Positions 10,263 to 25,600 of a stretch of 64,000 nucleotides of DNA are shown here, one piece after another. The stretch's first letter is position 1, and each line of letters opens with the position of its first letter. The position numbers were made by a program, and so were the translations under genes. Below the pieces are notes generated by a model. The model made no database searches. It had not been told where the DNA came from and saw only the letters and a list, made by a program, of their open reading frames with translations. Source of the DNA: Gyrodactylus bullatarudis (Eukaryota > Platyhelminthes > Monogenea > Gyrodactylidea > Gyrodactylidae); the NCBI GenBank assembly GCA_012064415.1, contig SSNU01000221.1:36876-100875 (forward strand), given 5' to 3'.

Positions 10263-12631
10263 TATATATTACTATCATTTAATTCAAAACCGTGCTCTCT
10301 AAGTTAGCATCAGATACAGGTTATTCTAGAAAACCAGGGAGACTCTATCGTCAATATATACATTCTTAGGTGTTGTTATTACTATTATTATTATTAGTGC
10401 AATCAGATAAATGTTCTTGATTTTGTAAAGAATTTGTAAATATTATTTTTGTTAGATACATTAGTCAATTGGTACTGATTGATTAAAATGGAATTATTGA
10501 TCACTTCTGACAAAATCGCCTCAATGAATTAAAGATGCAATGCAAGATAATGAAAAATTATTGATCATGTAACGATTTTACGATCATACTAAAATGATAA
10601 CTTTGGATCATGCGAGCCCTTTTTGTACTGCAATTAATTTTTTCATCATACAAATTAGAAAATCCTTATCAAAATAATTCCACTGATTCCTAATCTGAAT
10701 TCTTTTTTGAAAGTCATCCTGATGATAGAGGTTAAAGTTGGCATTTTATGGCTCTAAAACTAATTATCTGCTAAACTATGAGGGATACTGTTTTAAGATA
10801 AGGGTTCAGCAAATAGGTCAAAAATTTCTAAATTTTTCAAATATCTGGCTAAATTGAAAATAAAATCGTTCTTCTTTAAGTATCTTTGGTTAGCATCTGT
10901 GAGAAGCTATCCTCATGAATTATACATATTCGTGTAGCTTAATAAATTTCCTTTCTACTGAGGGGCGAAAAGAGTATTCTAAATATCTTACAATTCAAAT
11001 TACCGCTTGAGAAAGGGAAAATTTATAACTTTCATGCTATAGAATCGGGAAATGGAACTTTTATTTAGGGCCAATAAAGAAAAAACAAGAGGGTTCAGGA
11101 ATTATCGATGAATTTATTATTTGATAATGCCGAAAAGAATATCAATTCTAATACAGAAATAAAATCAGTTAGAATTTCTCTGTCCAGTCTGAGGGGTAAA
11201 TTGACAAGAGACAACAGATTTATTTACATTTCTCTTCATCAGGTGTATAGTGGCAAGATACAAAACACCCTCTACATAGTTTTAAAGTTAGTTAGTTCTT
11301 CATTGAAAATAGATCTGCTTGATTTCTAGTGTATTGTAGCACATGAAGAATGGGCATATATTATTCAATGCATATTTATTGATGATGGTTATATGTTGTG
11401 GGGCTATTTTTGCTTGTAGGAATGAACAGACAGGGACTGTGCGAAATTAACAAATATGCCTAGCAGGAGTAGAACAGTCTTGACAGTCTTCTATGTCTGT
11501 ACTTTTGAAGAATGTCTTCCTTTTGGCTAGAAGAATAAAACGAGAATATCAATAAAATATTTTTCTTCAAAAAGAGGAATCTATAGAAATCTTTAGGCTT
11601 AGTTTTTTACTGTAAATTTGGTTGAAATACGAATAGGAGAAAAAAATTTTAATTTCTAGTTATTGGCGCGAATTACCAACATGTTGGTACTATTTTAGCT
11701 TGAGGCTTTTATTGATTTTGAAGATAGAGAACGATCAAAAGACGTCTTTCAGGATCAAAATTTGATAGGAATCTTAAATTTTTTAAATTTGGTCTTACAT
11801 CAGGATCATATGGGAGTCGAATTTCGACTTCTTAATCTATCTTTACAGCTTGAAAATGAGTGAATTCCGATGTTAAGCCAAGTAGGTCTAAATCGTTCAG
11901 ACTAATTCATAATTTGACACTAGTCCCTTTAACTCTCAGCTTTAAAATGAAAGAGCTGAAAGTGTGAGAAAGAAAAATCGAACTTTGATGATCAAATCTG
12001 TGATTATTTTGTGTACACACAAATCCAAAATTGGAAAAGGCAAATTATTCTGTTCTAATTTAATGACTAAAAGAGATCTTTGCAAATTCAAAATATACAA
12101 ATCTTTCAATATTTTATTCTGGAGGGGCTAACCTTACTCTAAAGTCTAGACAACTCCTGTGAATAAAATCTAATAATCAATTTATTGATTCAATTTGAAA
12201 GAGCATTGAGTAGTAAAGACTAATGGATCACTCAAATAGAATGAAAATGAATTGTACTTCTAGAATGCATACATGAGACTCTGTATGAGTTGTTTTGGCT
12301 ACCCGACTCTGTATTTCTTTCTGTATCATGTATGAATGACAAGGAGCAAGTTAGTTTTGTAGAGCTGCTAAGGTCAATTTGAGTGAAAAAGATTTTCTCA
12401 TAGGTGACAATGTGCTCAAAGAAAACTAATCAGAAGAGAGCCTTCCATAGAAAGGTCTTGTAATCATAGGCTTGAGATTAGTAAGGCCAAGAAAAGAAGG
12501 CTTTGATTAATTAGAAATACACACAAAAGAAAATAATTAATTCAGTTAGCTTAAAAGGTCATCTCATCCAAGTTAAGCATAGAAAGATGGTGAGAAATGT
12601 TTGAGAAATTGAATGAAAAGTTATTAAAATA
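10263..12631. other. Intergenic between convergent RING gene and TRAPPC11
   Basis: AT-rich, no gene recognised. It holds the 3' flanks of two convergent genes. A 73-codon frame at 11108-11329 has no recognisable content. Confidence 0.45.
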
Positions 12632-12770
12632 CTATTTAATTGATATTTGGGTTTTGGTAACTAGGGGGCTATCACTCACCAAAATGAATAAATGAGATGG
12701 TACATTTTGTAATAACTTGTCCATAGGCAGGCCCATTTGGAAGAGCTCGTCGATGAATTTGATCTCGATT
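12632..12770 (-). CDS. TRAPPC11: TRAPPC11 exon 20 (last coding exon)
   Basis: CTATAG acceptor at 12771-12776. Encodes KIEIKFIDELFQMGLPMDKLL and runs to TAG at 12632-12634. A GTGAGT lies 48 nt before the stop, so a further exon is possible, but reading through gives a length and ending that fit the family. Confidence 0.75.
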
Positions 12771-13635
12771 CTATAGAAAAGTATAAAAATAATCTATGAA
12801 ATCTTACTTTGGTAATTCCAGATTGCCAGTTTTCAGGGGATACGCTCGAATGGAGAACTCCTTTGGTACATTGGGAAAAAGACACATGTTTGTATTGCAG
12901 AGGCCAGCAAAGTTGAAGTCAACCGTCTTTGTTATGACGATATTGATATCCTATTGAAATATAAAAAAATACAAATACTATTTAAATTCTATAGTCAGGA
13001 GTTTGAGCTCACTTGAGGATAAATGGTTGTATTGAGAAGAGAGTATCTAATGTAGATTAATTCGTCCTCGTAAGAGAAGCTTGGCAAGTCAGCAGTAACA
13101 GATAGTGGACTAGCATGTACAACGGATCTGCCCAGGGATATTACAGTTTCATTTGTGACAAACATCTTATCAAAACGACCATCTTCACTGGACCTAAGAT
13201 AGATAGATACAATGAAGATTTATTGATCAATTCAACATTTTGATATACTGGTTGACAATTTAGAAAAGACAAGGTTTCTAAGAATCTCAGAGAAGAGATG
13301 AATAGAAAAATAGAAAATAAGGGCTTTCACAACTTTCTGTCTTTTCGTATGTCTACGAGATTCAAAAGAAACTAATTAAACCTATGATTTCGTATGAAAC
13401 AGAATAGAGATACGTAGAAAGTCTCTTGTAAATAAATCAAATACAGCATTCCCCTTTTTGAATGGCTTGTTATCATTGTTATTACTTCATCATTAGACAA
13501 CTATAATACTAAGGAAAGTTAAATGTAGTAGGACATTTATTGTATTAAATGATGTTGTTAATACAAGGGAAAAAGGATTCCTGAGAATTATTCCTTTTCC
13601 AATGTAACTCTATTCTTTCTAAAAGAGCAAAAAGA

Positions 13636-13679
<44 letters not shown>

Positions 13680-16600
13680 AAGAACCTTTTCTCTAATCAA
13701 TCTGTATGATCAATTCAGTGTACATGTGGCATAATTTGCTATCTTTTTCTTCTTCTTCATACTTAAAGTATGAGATGCCAAATCTCACAGCGACCTTAGT
13801 TAACATAATGACCTCGTAGAAAAGAACTGGTATAATAGCTATGTAGTACGACATATGATGTAGTGAAAAAGAATGTAATGTTTACGGTTACTTGGCAATA
13901 TTCACAATAATGCAAAAAATAATCTAAATTAACCCGTTCAAGAATCAACACAGAGTCACCTGTGTGAGACAGGTTACCATACTCTAATTGAGTGATGTCT
14001 CACATTTGTTGATTTTATGTCCATTTTTAAGTAATTCAGTGTTTAAAGCCAATTTGTTTTGGGATCGCTTATTAGTATCCCATTCGGTTCCGTTCTGGAT
14101 AAGACAATTCTCTTCATCTCCATTAATCTTTAAAACGCAATTTACCATCTCCCTTTAGATACAGTCAAACCATAGATTGAGCGAGAGGATTTTATACCTT
14201 GCACATTTAACGATTAACCAATCAGAGGGCATGAAAATTTAGAATAATTGTAATCATCTCAAACTCATATATGTACGACAAAAAATGGAGATTTTGTAAT
14301 CCTTAATGTAATTTTGGTAATTTGGGAAATAAATGACAGCTGGAATGATAACTAGAGTTCCACTCAAGCCCTTTTTCACACATAAAAGATATTTTCAACC
14401 GAAATTAGTTGGCATCGAAAATAACTAATAACTTGAACTATTTTCACATTTTTCCATATTTTCTCTCGTTTTGAGTCTAATTTCTTACATTAATTATTCT
14501 GATGAAGCTAACAACGATTTCATTAAAAGTTCTAACAAGTTTTAATCAAGACGTAAAATCTTGAAGCTCCTTAATCAGTGTATTATGACTAAAGAAATCT
14601 GCGCTAGACTCAATGTTACAATGAGGCAAATAAAGTACGCTAGAAAGGTTTATAATTTTAAACTATGAGATAGAATCAAATGTTGAATTAATATTTTCAA
14701 GATAAGTTTGATTCGAAAATAGAAGGATACTCGGCGCACTAGACATTTTAATAAAGCATGGATTCATCCTTTAGGAAATTTACATTTGTGTTTAATTCTC
14801 TCAATGATTTTAAACTATTCTCTTTGGTTCTAAATTAAAAGATACTCAAATATCAAACCTCGTCAATGATATCTCTTTGGAGAGTTACAAGTTGGCTTTA
14901 TATATGAACTCTTGAGTTTTATTGGTTCTATTGAGAGGAATTTTTTCATCCAAAATGTCTGAGAGAGTTTCTAAAAATATTCTGAAATTCTACTCATAAA
15001 ATCAGTGTTTAAATATGACTCACGCTCGAATCCATTGGATCCTGTAAAAGCCCATTGCAATTTGTTCTCCAGCAAACGCTGATTTGTCGACAAACAGTAC
15101 CCTGATATCGGTAAGGCTTTCATTTTTATCAAGGGTCACTATAGATGGATAAAAGAACCTTTTATTAAAAGAAAATAATATTTCTCCCTTCACTGTTATT
15201 GTTCATAATGGTAAAAAGTAATGATGAGTGAAAATCAATAAATTCGTGTCTATTTCAATATTGTATAATACGGGTAAAAATTCTACCCAAAGTCACATGC
15301 TATGAGTTATTCTCTAAGCTTAAACAAGTTTTTTCGTTAAAGAGACAACTTACTCGAGTTGTTGTTCGTAATTGGGCTGACAAGTTGGAGGTCTTCTGTC
15401 TTTATATGTTCATTCTAAGAGTAAAAGTGAAAAATATATTTTTACAGATTTAGAAGAGATTGAAAAAAAACTTATGAAACTTAGGAATAATTTTGCATAG
15501 TTATATTTTTAATGCTATCGTCAAAATAGAGGAGTTTTTTTACACGTGATCCCAACTACATAGGCAATATTCTCCAGCATAGAAGAATGTCTACAAAAGG
15601 AAGAGGGGAATGGAAATACAAAAATTGATTTTTTTTTCTTAGAGAGATCAGGAATTTCCTCTAGCCACATAAATGATGCCTACAATGTATTTATATATAT
15701 GCAGATATATCAACAACACTGTTTCTGAATGATGCTATCTTGTCTAGATTTTAAAAGTTCTTTTATACCATCTGATTCTATGGTTCAATCCTTCTCAAGA
15801 ATCATGAATCTGATTTTTACGAATAAGTAATTCACGTAGTTTTTCAAACACGTCCGAAAATCAACTTAAATTCATAATTTAGAAAAATTGGAGGAAAATA
15901 TATTTAAACCAAATGTACATTTCTTGAAGTATCATCAGTGGTAATTCATCAGAAATGATATAAGTTAAAAGTTCATTCAAAATAATAATTTACAAATCAT
16001 AAAAGAAATAGTAAAAGTCAAAGAAAGTAAGAATAAAATGCAAGCTGAAAAAACACCAAAACTCTCCAATAAATAGCAACAGTGGAGAGAAAAGTGAAAA
16101 AGCTTACATTGGCCAAAGTAATTGAAGATTATAGGAATAGTTTTTTTGAACACATAGATTAGGTTTATGACATTAGTAATTAATTAATCCTGAGAAATCG
16201 AAATTCAACTCCCAAATGATAATAAGATCAGATCCTTAGGTCAGATTCAGCTTAATTAATTTTCTTCTCTAATTGTATTCCTTAAAAACCTATTCTGACC
16301 ACCCTATCTTCAAGTTTTTAGCTCAAAAGTCAAAAAATGGAAACTTAGTGTCAAAGCAGCATATTGAAAGACGACCTTTTTTCTCAAAAAAATAATTTTT
16401 TCTGAATAGTTTTCTTCAAATGTTGAAAGTTGATCTGGATTGCCAAAAATTGAGTTTAAGAATAAAGGTGCAAATCTAAAAAAGTCATCGGTACTATAAT
16501 TATTTCTCAATAAAGGTGTAAGAGGGAGAGCACATGCAAAAGTTGAAATGGGAAAAGTCTGAATTGGCAACCCACTTTGGATAGATCAAATAATTTATTT

Positions 16601-19600
16601 TTCGAATTTCATAATAAAATAAACCAAAAAGTTGTGTAAATTAAAAAAATAATTCTGAAAAATTCAATCTGACTAAAATCTATCCCTCTTTAGTTTGATA
16701 ATTCAAGTAGATAGAAACAATCAGAGGATTTCAGTGTTACAGTCTGATGAGAACTGGTTAAAAATATAAGCTAAATATCTAATAGTAAACTCAAATTCTC
16801 TCAAATGAAATCAGAAAACTTTTTCGAAGAAGCTTGGCATTACTTTCAACGCAAATAAAAAGGTTTCCTTATTATAATAATAAAACTATTATTTTTGGCA
16901 TTAGATGAAACTTGCTAGCCAGTGGGATCGGAAAGGAGACTTGATTTGTATTGATTTTTAAATGGTTATTGGTGCTTTTCAAAAGGTAATAAATTTATAA
17001 AAACCCTTGAAAGCAGATAACTTTATTTTTACCTAATTACTTTTCTGTAGTAGTCTGTAGTACTTTAAGATGAATAATTAAAATCTCTGAGAATAAAAGT
17101 ACAGTTTTTCACTGTTTATATTCAATTTATCTATGCGCATAGATAGATAGTAAGAAGGGGAAAAAAGAATCAAAGTAGAGAACATTTTTATTGATCTGTG
17201 TTCTATTAATGGTACAGAAGGGGAGAGGAATCTTTTGATTGGTTCATTTACCCCCTCATCTATATTTGAGGAAGGTACGTGTATGCTAGGGGAGATGAGG
17301 TAAAGCAGAATAAGGGGTGTAGGGGAGTCTATATATATAGAAACGGATACAAATATAGTAGTGTAATGATTAGATAACTATGTATGTCTGTATTATGCAA
17401 TAGTTCTGGATGAACAACAATAGTCTTATATTTTGAGACAATGTACTTTTGTCAAAATTTCTAAAAAAGAATCATATTCTCCTGCTTGCTAGGAAAGTGG
17501 AGTTTTATTAAAATGTATCACCACTTCTTAGAAAATTTAGAAATATTTTTAAAATCATATGCTGATATGAGGCCAATTATCACAATGGAAAAGGATCCAA
17601 AACTCTATTGATAAGGAAGAGAGTTTCTATGAATGGTTTCTTTTTATGGTAGAATGTGAATCCCGAATTATTGAATTGTTTCAAAATCAAACAAATTAAT
17701 TTAACTTGTTGAGCCCTGTTAACGAGAGACTGAAAATATGAGGATAGTTTTATGAATGGTAACCAAGTAATATTTAAAAAAATATTTAAATGATGAAATA
17801 GACTCCAATTATAAAGCTAGTTGACATGAAGATGAGAATTTACTATTTTTAAAAAAAACTCAAAATTTTTCTCCGGATTCACAGGAAATAATAATTTTTA
17901 GAATTCTAAGACGAAATGAGCTAATAAGATGTGGATATTCGAAAAAATTCCGATTTAATAATATTTTCAGTACTTAAAAGGCTGTAATAATCCTAGAGCT
18001 AGGTCCCCTTCTGGAAATTGCAGTGAGACGTGCTAAAAATAGAAATAACTTTGCTGGAGAAACTCACTAGTTCAAATGTTGCTTTGGTAATTCTGATGAG
18101 TGATTCTGACGTATTGATTGTATTGACCTTCATTACGAAGGAGTCATTGATAATGAGATTAGTTAGATCGTCATATTGAAGTGTCAAGAGACTGGAATCG
18201 ATTTCAAATGTCTCACCAACATCAATTCGTATTGTTTTGATAAAAGTACATTTTATATCGTTAATAGTAGAGTTCTCACAATCATCATCATCTAATTCAT
18301 TTAAAATTTCGTATTTCATTTGCGTTAGTCGTTCATTGGAATTGTTAATTTTCAACAAGTAAATTTTCCGATGATTCAGTCTGAATGTTGGCAGCTAAAG
18401 AGAAGAAAAAAAAGAAAACGACATTTAGAAATTGATACAGTTCACAAATATGAATCCTTTTTATTAGAATTCTCAAGGAGTTTGTATCAAGAAAGAAATT
18501 ATACTACATTTTAGATTTAAGACCAAGAGTATGGTCGATTCTTTGAGATTGTATCAGTAAGATTGTAATAATTAAGATAAAAATACATTCGAAATTTGAT
18601 CGATCTAATGTTTAATATTCTGATCTTGAATAAAAAATCTCAATCTAGGTTTACTTTCATGGTTTTGAGCGAACTGGCTTGAATTGAATCTTCAATGTTA
18701 GTTTAAAAACAGAAGGAGTAATATTAATTTGAGTTAATTCCAAAAATGACCCCCTTTTGACCCTTTGTAATACAGAAGGCGAAGAATAGTTTATTTTAAC
18801 GATGAATGTTATTGATATTTCTCGATATTTTACTATCTTTATGTACTAAGACTAATTCATTGCAAGGAAAATGAATTCAAATAATATCCATTGAAAAAGC
18901 TTTTTGGGTTAACTGAAGAATAAGTTCATGTATGGTTAAAAAATAAGATTGAAGGCAAGAGAAATCAATTCCCAAACATACTGTATACTGAAGAGTAAAA
19001 TGAAGGTCCCTAAGGCCAAGAGTTGTACATAATCCATAGATGGTCTGATCGAGAATTTGACCTGACTCCAGGATATATTCCTCATTGAAGGAATGATCAA
19101 TGATGCTACGAAATTCGAGATTAGCTGAGGCAACCTTGCTTGTCTCCAGGGCTTTACTCCTCTCCAAGGAATCCATGTAACTGTTAACTTCTGTTATACG
19201 AAATGAGTACTCTAACTGATTAATAAGGAAGTCTTCTTCATTCTTTAGCTGGCAAGTCATTGGGAATCGTTCATCGATCATGGCCTGTTTAGGATGAGTA
19301 ACATCAAAGGAGACTCTAGGATCCTTGTTGAGAATTCTAGAGGAAATAACATAAAGACAGATTTAATTAATCTTTAAAGTCCTAATCTTTTAAGCAACTC
19401 ATTGTGATTCATTTAAGGCTCAGAAAATAGTTTGTTTACCCCCCCCCCATTCGATAGGAAATTTTAGCTCTATCATTCGTCAAACTCGAGGCATAATAAT
19501 TCAAAGTAAGTTGATTTTTTGGAAACCCATTTCTTAGAGTCGTAGATGATACGATAACATTGGCCCAGTAATCATGCTAGAAGAATTAAAATGTATTCGG

Positions 19601-22600
19601 CTAAAGCTTCAAAGATAGCCAATTTTTGGATCAAAAATTATTGATCGAACTAAAAGTAATTGCGCTAAAATTCTCAAATAAAATGATAAAGAAAAGATGG
19701 AATGCAAGTCATGAAAAAATAAGTTCCTTGGGACTTGAAGGGACTTAAGTTATTATTAGACAGGTTGGAAATGATGTTTAGTCTGGATATAGATAGCTAG
19801 ACTGGATAAATAATTTCTCATCATCTCCTAGTCTACTGAAAATATTGAAAAAATGTCAATAACGTCGTATTTTATATTTTCCAGTCTAGGAGAAATTAGC
19901 AATTGCTTTCTGTGAATGTAAGAGGTGAAGAAAATTAAACTAGTCAAACTGAACTTTTAACGTACTCGACAGAGGTTCTATTATGAATAAACTGCCAATC
20001 ATGAGGTAGCTCCACAAGGACAGCGTTGTCATTATTCTCCTTGGGAAGCCAGCAGAATGAGGGTTCTTGGTGAGATTGGCTATTTGGAAATTTCCATATG
20101 CAGGCTATTTCATTAATCTCTTCGGATAGTATCAGGGAAAATGAAACTGATTTAATCTATGGAGAGAATTAAGTTATTTAGATGACCTAAGTCATTAGGA
20201 AAAAACAATTTATATGAAGAATTCGTGTCATTATGTATATAATGCCTAAAAGTATGTTTCAAGTTACAACCTGTTACACTGAAGAACTTTGACGTTTTGA
20301 GATTGTTTTTTAGTAGTTGATTTTGAGAATGTCTGATTTTGGACGTCCATGAGCAATCTTCATCTCTACATCAACAATTTTATTACTCTAAATAAAAACT
20401 GGAAGAAAGTGCTTTTAATTTCTTCATAGGTTTTTGTCTTGAGTGGAAGTAAAAGTCTAATTTGATACTATAGATTCTTTTAAGAACTTATTAATTATTT
20501 GAATAGAAAATAAAAATAATTTTAGCCCTTTAACACAATGCCTGAGTTTGATTTTTGGCCATTATACATAATAACTCCTATTCTGATCAAGATATCATTT
20601 AATTTTTTCAACTTGGATATTTTCCTGTTGAAATTTAAGATTGAAAAAGACATACATGTAATCAAGTAAAAATAACTAAGAAATATGACTGATTTTAAAC
20701 TTCACGGGAACCTTATTTATTTACACATTTTGAAAAAAAGAGGAACAAACCTGAGCCAATTTGTTAACCGTGACTTTGTTGAGATTCATCAATAGTCCAA
20801 CCATGGTCAAATTATCAGAATTGAATTCAATCGGCAAGGGATACTGACATTGGGTTGAGAGTTCATTTGATTCATAAAGACTTTTACTGTTCTCTGACAT
20901 TTTATTGGGCTCATTTGAAATTTTATTTGACTAAAAATAAATTGAGAAAGAAATAAAGGTAAGAAAAGTAACTTTGAAAATAGGTAGAAATCTTGATCAT
21001 CGGAGGGAAGAAATATTTGCAAATAAATATTTTCAACATAAACAAGGAAACAAAATTTATTTTGAATTAAAAGATTGTAAACCCGAGTTATTGATGATAA
21101 ATTCTCATCTTCATATAAATCTTGTTTTATATGAGGTAGAAGATCTAAAATCTCAAATCGAGAAATGGAAAATGATGAAGATTTTCGGAATCCGAAAAGA
21201 GGTTTTTAACTATCAAAATTTCATTGATTACCAAGTAGTGAAAATGGTCAAGAAATCAAAATTCAACTTTCAGACGATAATGCGATCAATAATTAGATCA
21301 GATTAAGCATAATGCATCTTATCGTCTAACTCTGATCTTGAAAAAACTTCTTTTTACCACCCTCCCATTTCCAAATCAATGGATTAATTTTCACTATAAG
21401 TTTGAAATTTTTCTTGGAAAATTCATAGATTTTCAACATGGAAATTTTAATTAATAAGAATTTGGGAATGAAAATATCTTCAAAATTTGATAATTCTCAA
21501 GCTGCAAAGATGCACAGTAACCATTCTAAAGAAAGAGATTTGATTTGTTTACGAAACACGTCTTCAATTCTAAAGTACAAAGAACATAGAAGGTGAAAAA
21601 ATGATTGCCTGTGATTTCCCCTTTTAAATGCTTGTGGAAAGTATTTAAGAATGTAATAATGAAGTAGAGAGGGGAGTGTATGAGTAAAAAGTTCAAATGC
21701 TTAACATTTCAAAAAGGATAATTCCAACACCAACCAAAGGGGGGGAGGAAGAGAGGTACAAAAAAACAGCAGGATCAGGATAAGGAATGGGGTTTGACGA
21801 TACAAAAAAAGGGTTGGTGAGGCGGTGGACTGGAGAAATGATTATTGAATTCATTTCGATATAAATTTTATAAATAGAAAGAGTATGTATGCATTAGAGA
21901 GAAAATACACATTAGCATCACAGTGTAATAATAATAGGCAATAAGAAGAATAGTGTATTAATAAAGTTCTTTTTATTTCATTTGTACTTTTATTGTTACC
22001 TGCCCATGAATTGGAAATATCAAAATATTATACAGTAAAGCCAAGAGATTGAGGATCTTTATCTGAATTCATTGGGGAATATATTTATAATAGATTTCTT
22101 TTCTTTACGTAGGTGAACGAAGGAAGGAAGATGAAGAAGTAAACAGAGTCCCTCTTTTTTTCTCTATTCGTAAATTTGTATTGTTTCGTAAAAGAAAGTT
22201 TGTATGAAAAAGGAAAAAAGTGAATGATTTATTGCATTTTAATGAGAGATAATAATCTGGTGTACTTTTGAGAATTCAAAAATAAACACACTGAATTTTA
22301 AATGGCAATTGGAAAATAAAGCATTTCTGATCTACTCAAATAACGAGACCTCAATTTTTTCATTGTGAACTCGATTTTGTTGAAATCCAGATCATAGTAA
22401 TCCATGAATATTATGGCATTTTTCAAATTTCAAGTTATCACGAAATTTCCGAATCTTTTTAAACTTCAAGTTTATCAATTTTGTTGGTTTCAAAGCAAGA
22501 GAGAATTATTTTTCAGAGGATCACAATGATGTGTTTATTTAGAATCATCTCGTCGTTCTTGTGAAATGGATCAAAATCAATTAGAATGTCTGTCGGAAAA

Positions 22601-25600
22601 ATACTAGATCAGCATCTGAAAATTTTATTTTGATCTTTTTTCAACTCATCCTGAAGAGTCAGTGAGTCAAATTACAAATTTATTAACCCTTATTTTTGGT
22701 TCAGAAGTTATCAATCAAAAAATGGGTCATTTCGTATTCCAGGAGATTAATAAATTTCCTATCTAAGGGGTGGTAAACCAAGTATTTTCTGAGGCTTGAA
22801 TGAATAATAATGATTTTGTGGGAAATATTGCCGAACTTCTTCAAATATATTAGATTCTGATTTTAATGAAAGATTCATTATGAGGATTGGAAGACAAGTG
22901 AATAATAATGAGTTGGTAAAATGACGTGTGATATAGAACTATCACTGTGGAACTTGATGACTGTGATGGTACGTATAGATATTAAAATGATTGGTGATAA
23001 TTACATGGAATTGGAGGAATAAAAAAAGAAGACGGCATTATATGAGATGAAGGGATTGAGGATGAATTATTAAAAATATATACGTATATAGATTGTGATA
23101 TTAACAAATGATCTGAGATTTACTTTGAAAAACATTGAGTAATTCTTAAAATGTAGACGTGTAAATTTAAAGGTATATAAAAGTATGTATTCGGTAAGAA
23201 ATGATCTAAAATTAATTTCAATAAGCTCATCAAAAAAACTACACCATGTACTATTTATATATTTCATGATCTCATCTCAATCAGTTTTGTCCAATCAGAT
23301 TAGAGTATGAGATAAGAGTTTGACAAAGAGTTGATTAAAGTATTGATAATCAGAAGAATAGACCTAATTTTACATCAGTGTGAGTTGTGTTGGAGTCAGC
23401 ATTTTGACAAAAGAAGGAAGTTAAATTAACCCTCAAAGTCCCAGAGAATTTTTTTTATGACTCGCATTCCATCTTTTGTCTATCATATGGTTTGTGAACA
23501 CGCTGATTACGAATCTACAGTTGTTTCAACGCAATTATTTTTGGTTCAAAAGTTATCGATTAAAAATCAGGTCTTTTTTTGATCCAAAAACAGGCTATCT
23601 TCGTAGCTTTGGTAGATAGAGCTTATACGATTGCATATTTGAATTCTACAGGTATGATTCCTCGATAAAAATTATCTTACTTTTTACCTATGACCTTGGG
23701 AAGTAGGTTTTCAAGAAAACGTTTTAAACAAAATTTAAATTTTTGAAAAAAATCAACTCTCTTTAGCTCGAGTTTGACAAATGATAGAGCCAAGATCTTT
23801 GCGTATTCCAGGAGATTGATAAATTTTCTATCGAATGAGTAGTAAACGAAGTATTTTCTGACGCCTAGATCAATAATAATGAGTTGCTTAAGTGGTATGT
23901 GCCTTCAAAGGCACAGTGGGACTTTAAGGGTTAAATCTGATGAGAAATTAGGTCTATTCTTCTGATTATGAATACTTTAGTATACTATTAATTATACTTT
24001 TGTCCAATCTGATTGGACAAAACTGATAGGGACAAGATCATGAAAATATGTACGTAAATAGTATCTTGTGTTTGGTGAGCTTCTCGTACCACTGAAGAAG
24101 GCGTGTGAAGACGAAACGTTTGAATAACCAATGACTGGGTATACGAAAAAAATGAATTCTTGGTAAATCGAGAAAGTCTATTTAATTCTGAGATCAATGA
24201 GAAGATAAAAAATATATGCCAAATTTGGCCTAAGAATTAACTCAAGGTTCGAAGATCATTTTAACTCATTAATTTGGATTGAGACTTGACTGTCTTGTCA
24301 CTTTTAACTTTCGAGGTCAAAACTAAGCATTTAGAGTAATTTTTCTTCCTTAAAAAGTAAAAGTAGGCCGCATTATTTTAATTAGAAAATAAAATTTATC
24401 ATACAAAATTCAAATTTTTGATGAAAAACTCTCAAATTCATATCTTGGGGAATCCGAACACATTAAATCTTAACTAATTCATCAAGATTTCTCAATGATC
24501 CCAAAGTAATTGTAGATCAAATGATTTGGTGAAAAATTCACTTACCCTTATCTTTTTTATAAATAAAGAATTATACTTTAGAGTAGTTAGAGATTTTGAA
24601 AAATTATATTTTATTATAATAAAGATATTTATCGTGTTGTAAATATTTCTTATTAGACATGAAACAAATGAAAATTCTGAAACAATTTTTCCGGGGGTCT
24701 CCCAACATGGCAAAGCTTATATGATATGACGTCATCGGTAAGAAAAAACGGGGGTCCATAACTAAAGTCAGATTAAAAATGGAATTTTATCGATTATCAT
24801 TCGAAAACGAAAATCCCGATCATATAAACTTTGAGCTCGTCTAGTTTTCACCGATTATGATATTGATGCATAAAATTTAGGCAAGTGAAACAACTTTTCA
24901 TTCTGCATCGGATGGAGTTATTTTTAATGGTGTAGAACGAAAAAAATATATTTCGCTTATTAATGGAAAAAGGTTAAGAGGCAAGAGCATAGGGATATTA
25001 GCCAAAATACAAATTTTTATTATTTTATTGTGAAGTTCAAGCCTTATTTGGCGCTTCAGAACACACGAGGTTCTAAAAATATTTTTTTTAATTAATGGTC
25101 GTACTCATGAGTAATCAGGTAGAAATATTTCGATCGATTATTTTTCGGATAATACATTTTCTAGCAAGTTTAGTGTACCTGGGATGAATTACAGGTGAAA
25201 GTCTGATCTGAACTAGAGTATCCCATCATATGTTGTGTGAAATGATCGTGGCTAAATTTTCCCTTTCATATTACACATATTACTTATTATTACATGACTG
25301 TGTGGATACGGATGGGGGAGGGGCATCAATGCCCATGTTAAAGTCTACACTAGACCTATTGTGAAAGAATGAATCATCATGATTTTTGTCAGATTGAGGT
25401 TTAAAGATTGAATTTAAGTTTCAAAATCGAAAATGAGCACGACAGAACTTTGAGCACCTATGAATTTCTTGTAATGATCCGCTGAGCATTATAAATGAAT
25501 CAGTTTTTCCTCAGCTTTCTAATGGTATGAGTTTTACTCCAATATTATTATCAAATTTTTTATTCTATTATTTCAAGTTATTTCCCGAAAAGAATTATAT

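Noticed and set aside
17965..18032. Possible TRAPPC11 exon after TTTTTAG reading HVSLQFPEGDLALGLLQPF
   Set aside because: Its only donor leaves two bases over, which fits neither following exon, whereas joining exon 15 directly to 15354-15414 keeps phase and length.
19439..19448. C run of 10 bases
   Set aside because: Plain homopolymer in an intron; no structure around it.
20974..21306. 110-codon plus-strand frame in TRAPPC11 intron 11
   Set aside because: Contains a foldback family A fragment and shows no recognisable domain.
24072..24112. CTGAAGA ... GACGAAACGT as a hammerhead ribozyme
   Set aside because: It has the right words, but no stem II pairing at the closing base pair and no GUC at the expected place; more likely Penelope 3' sequence.
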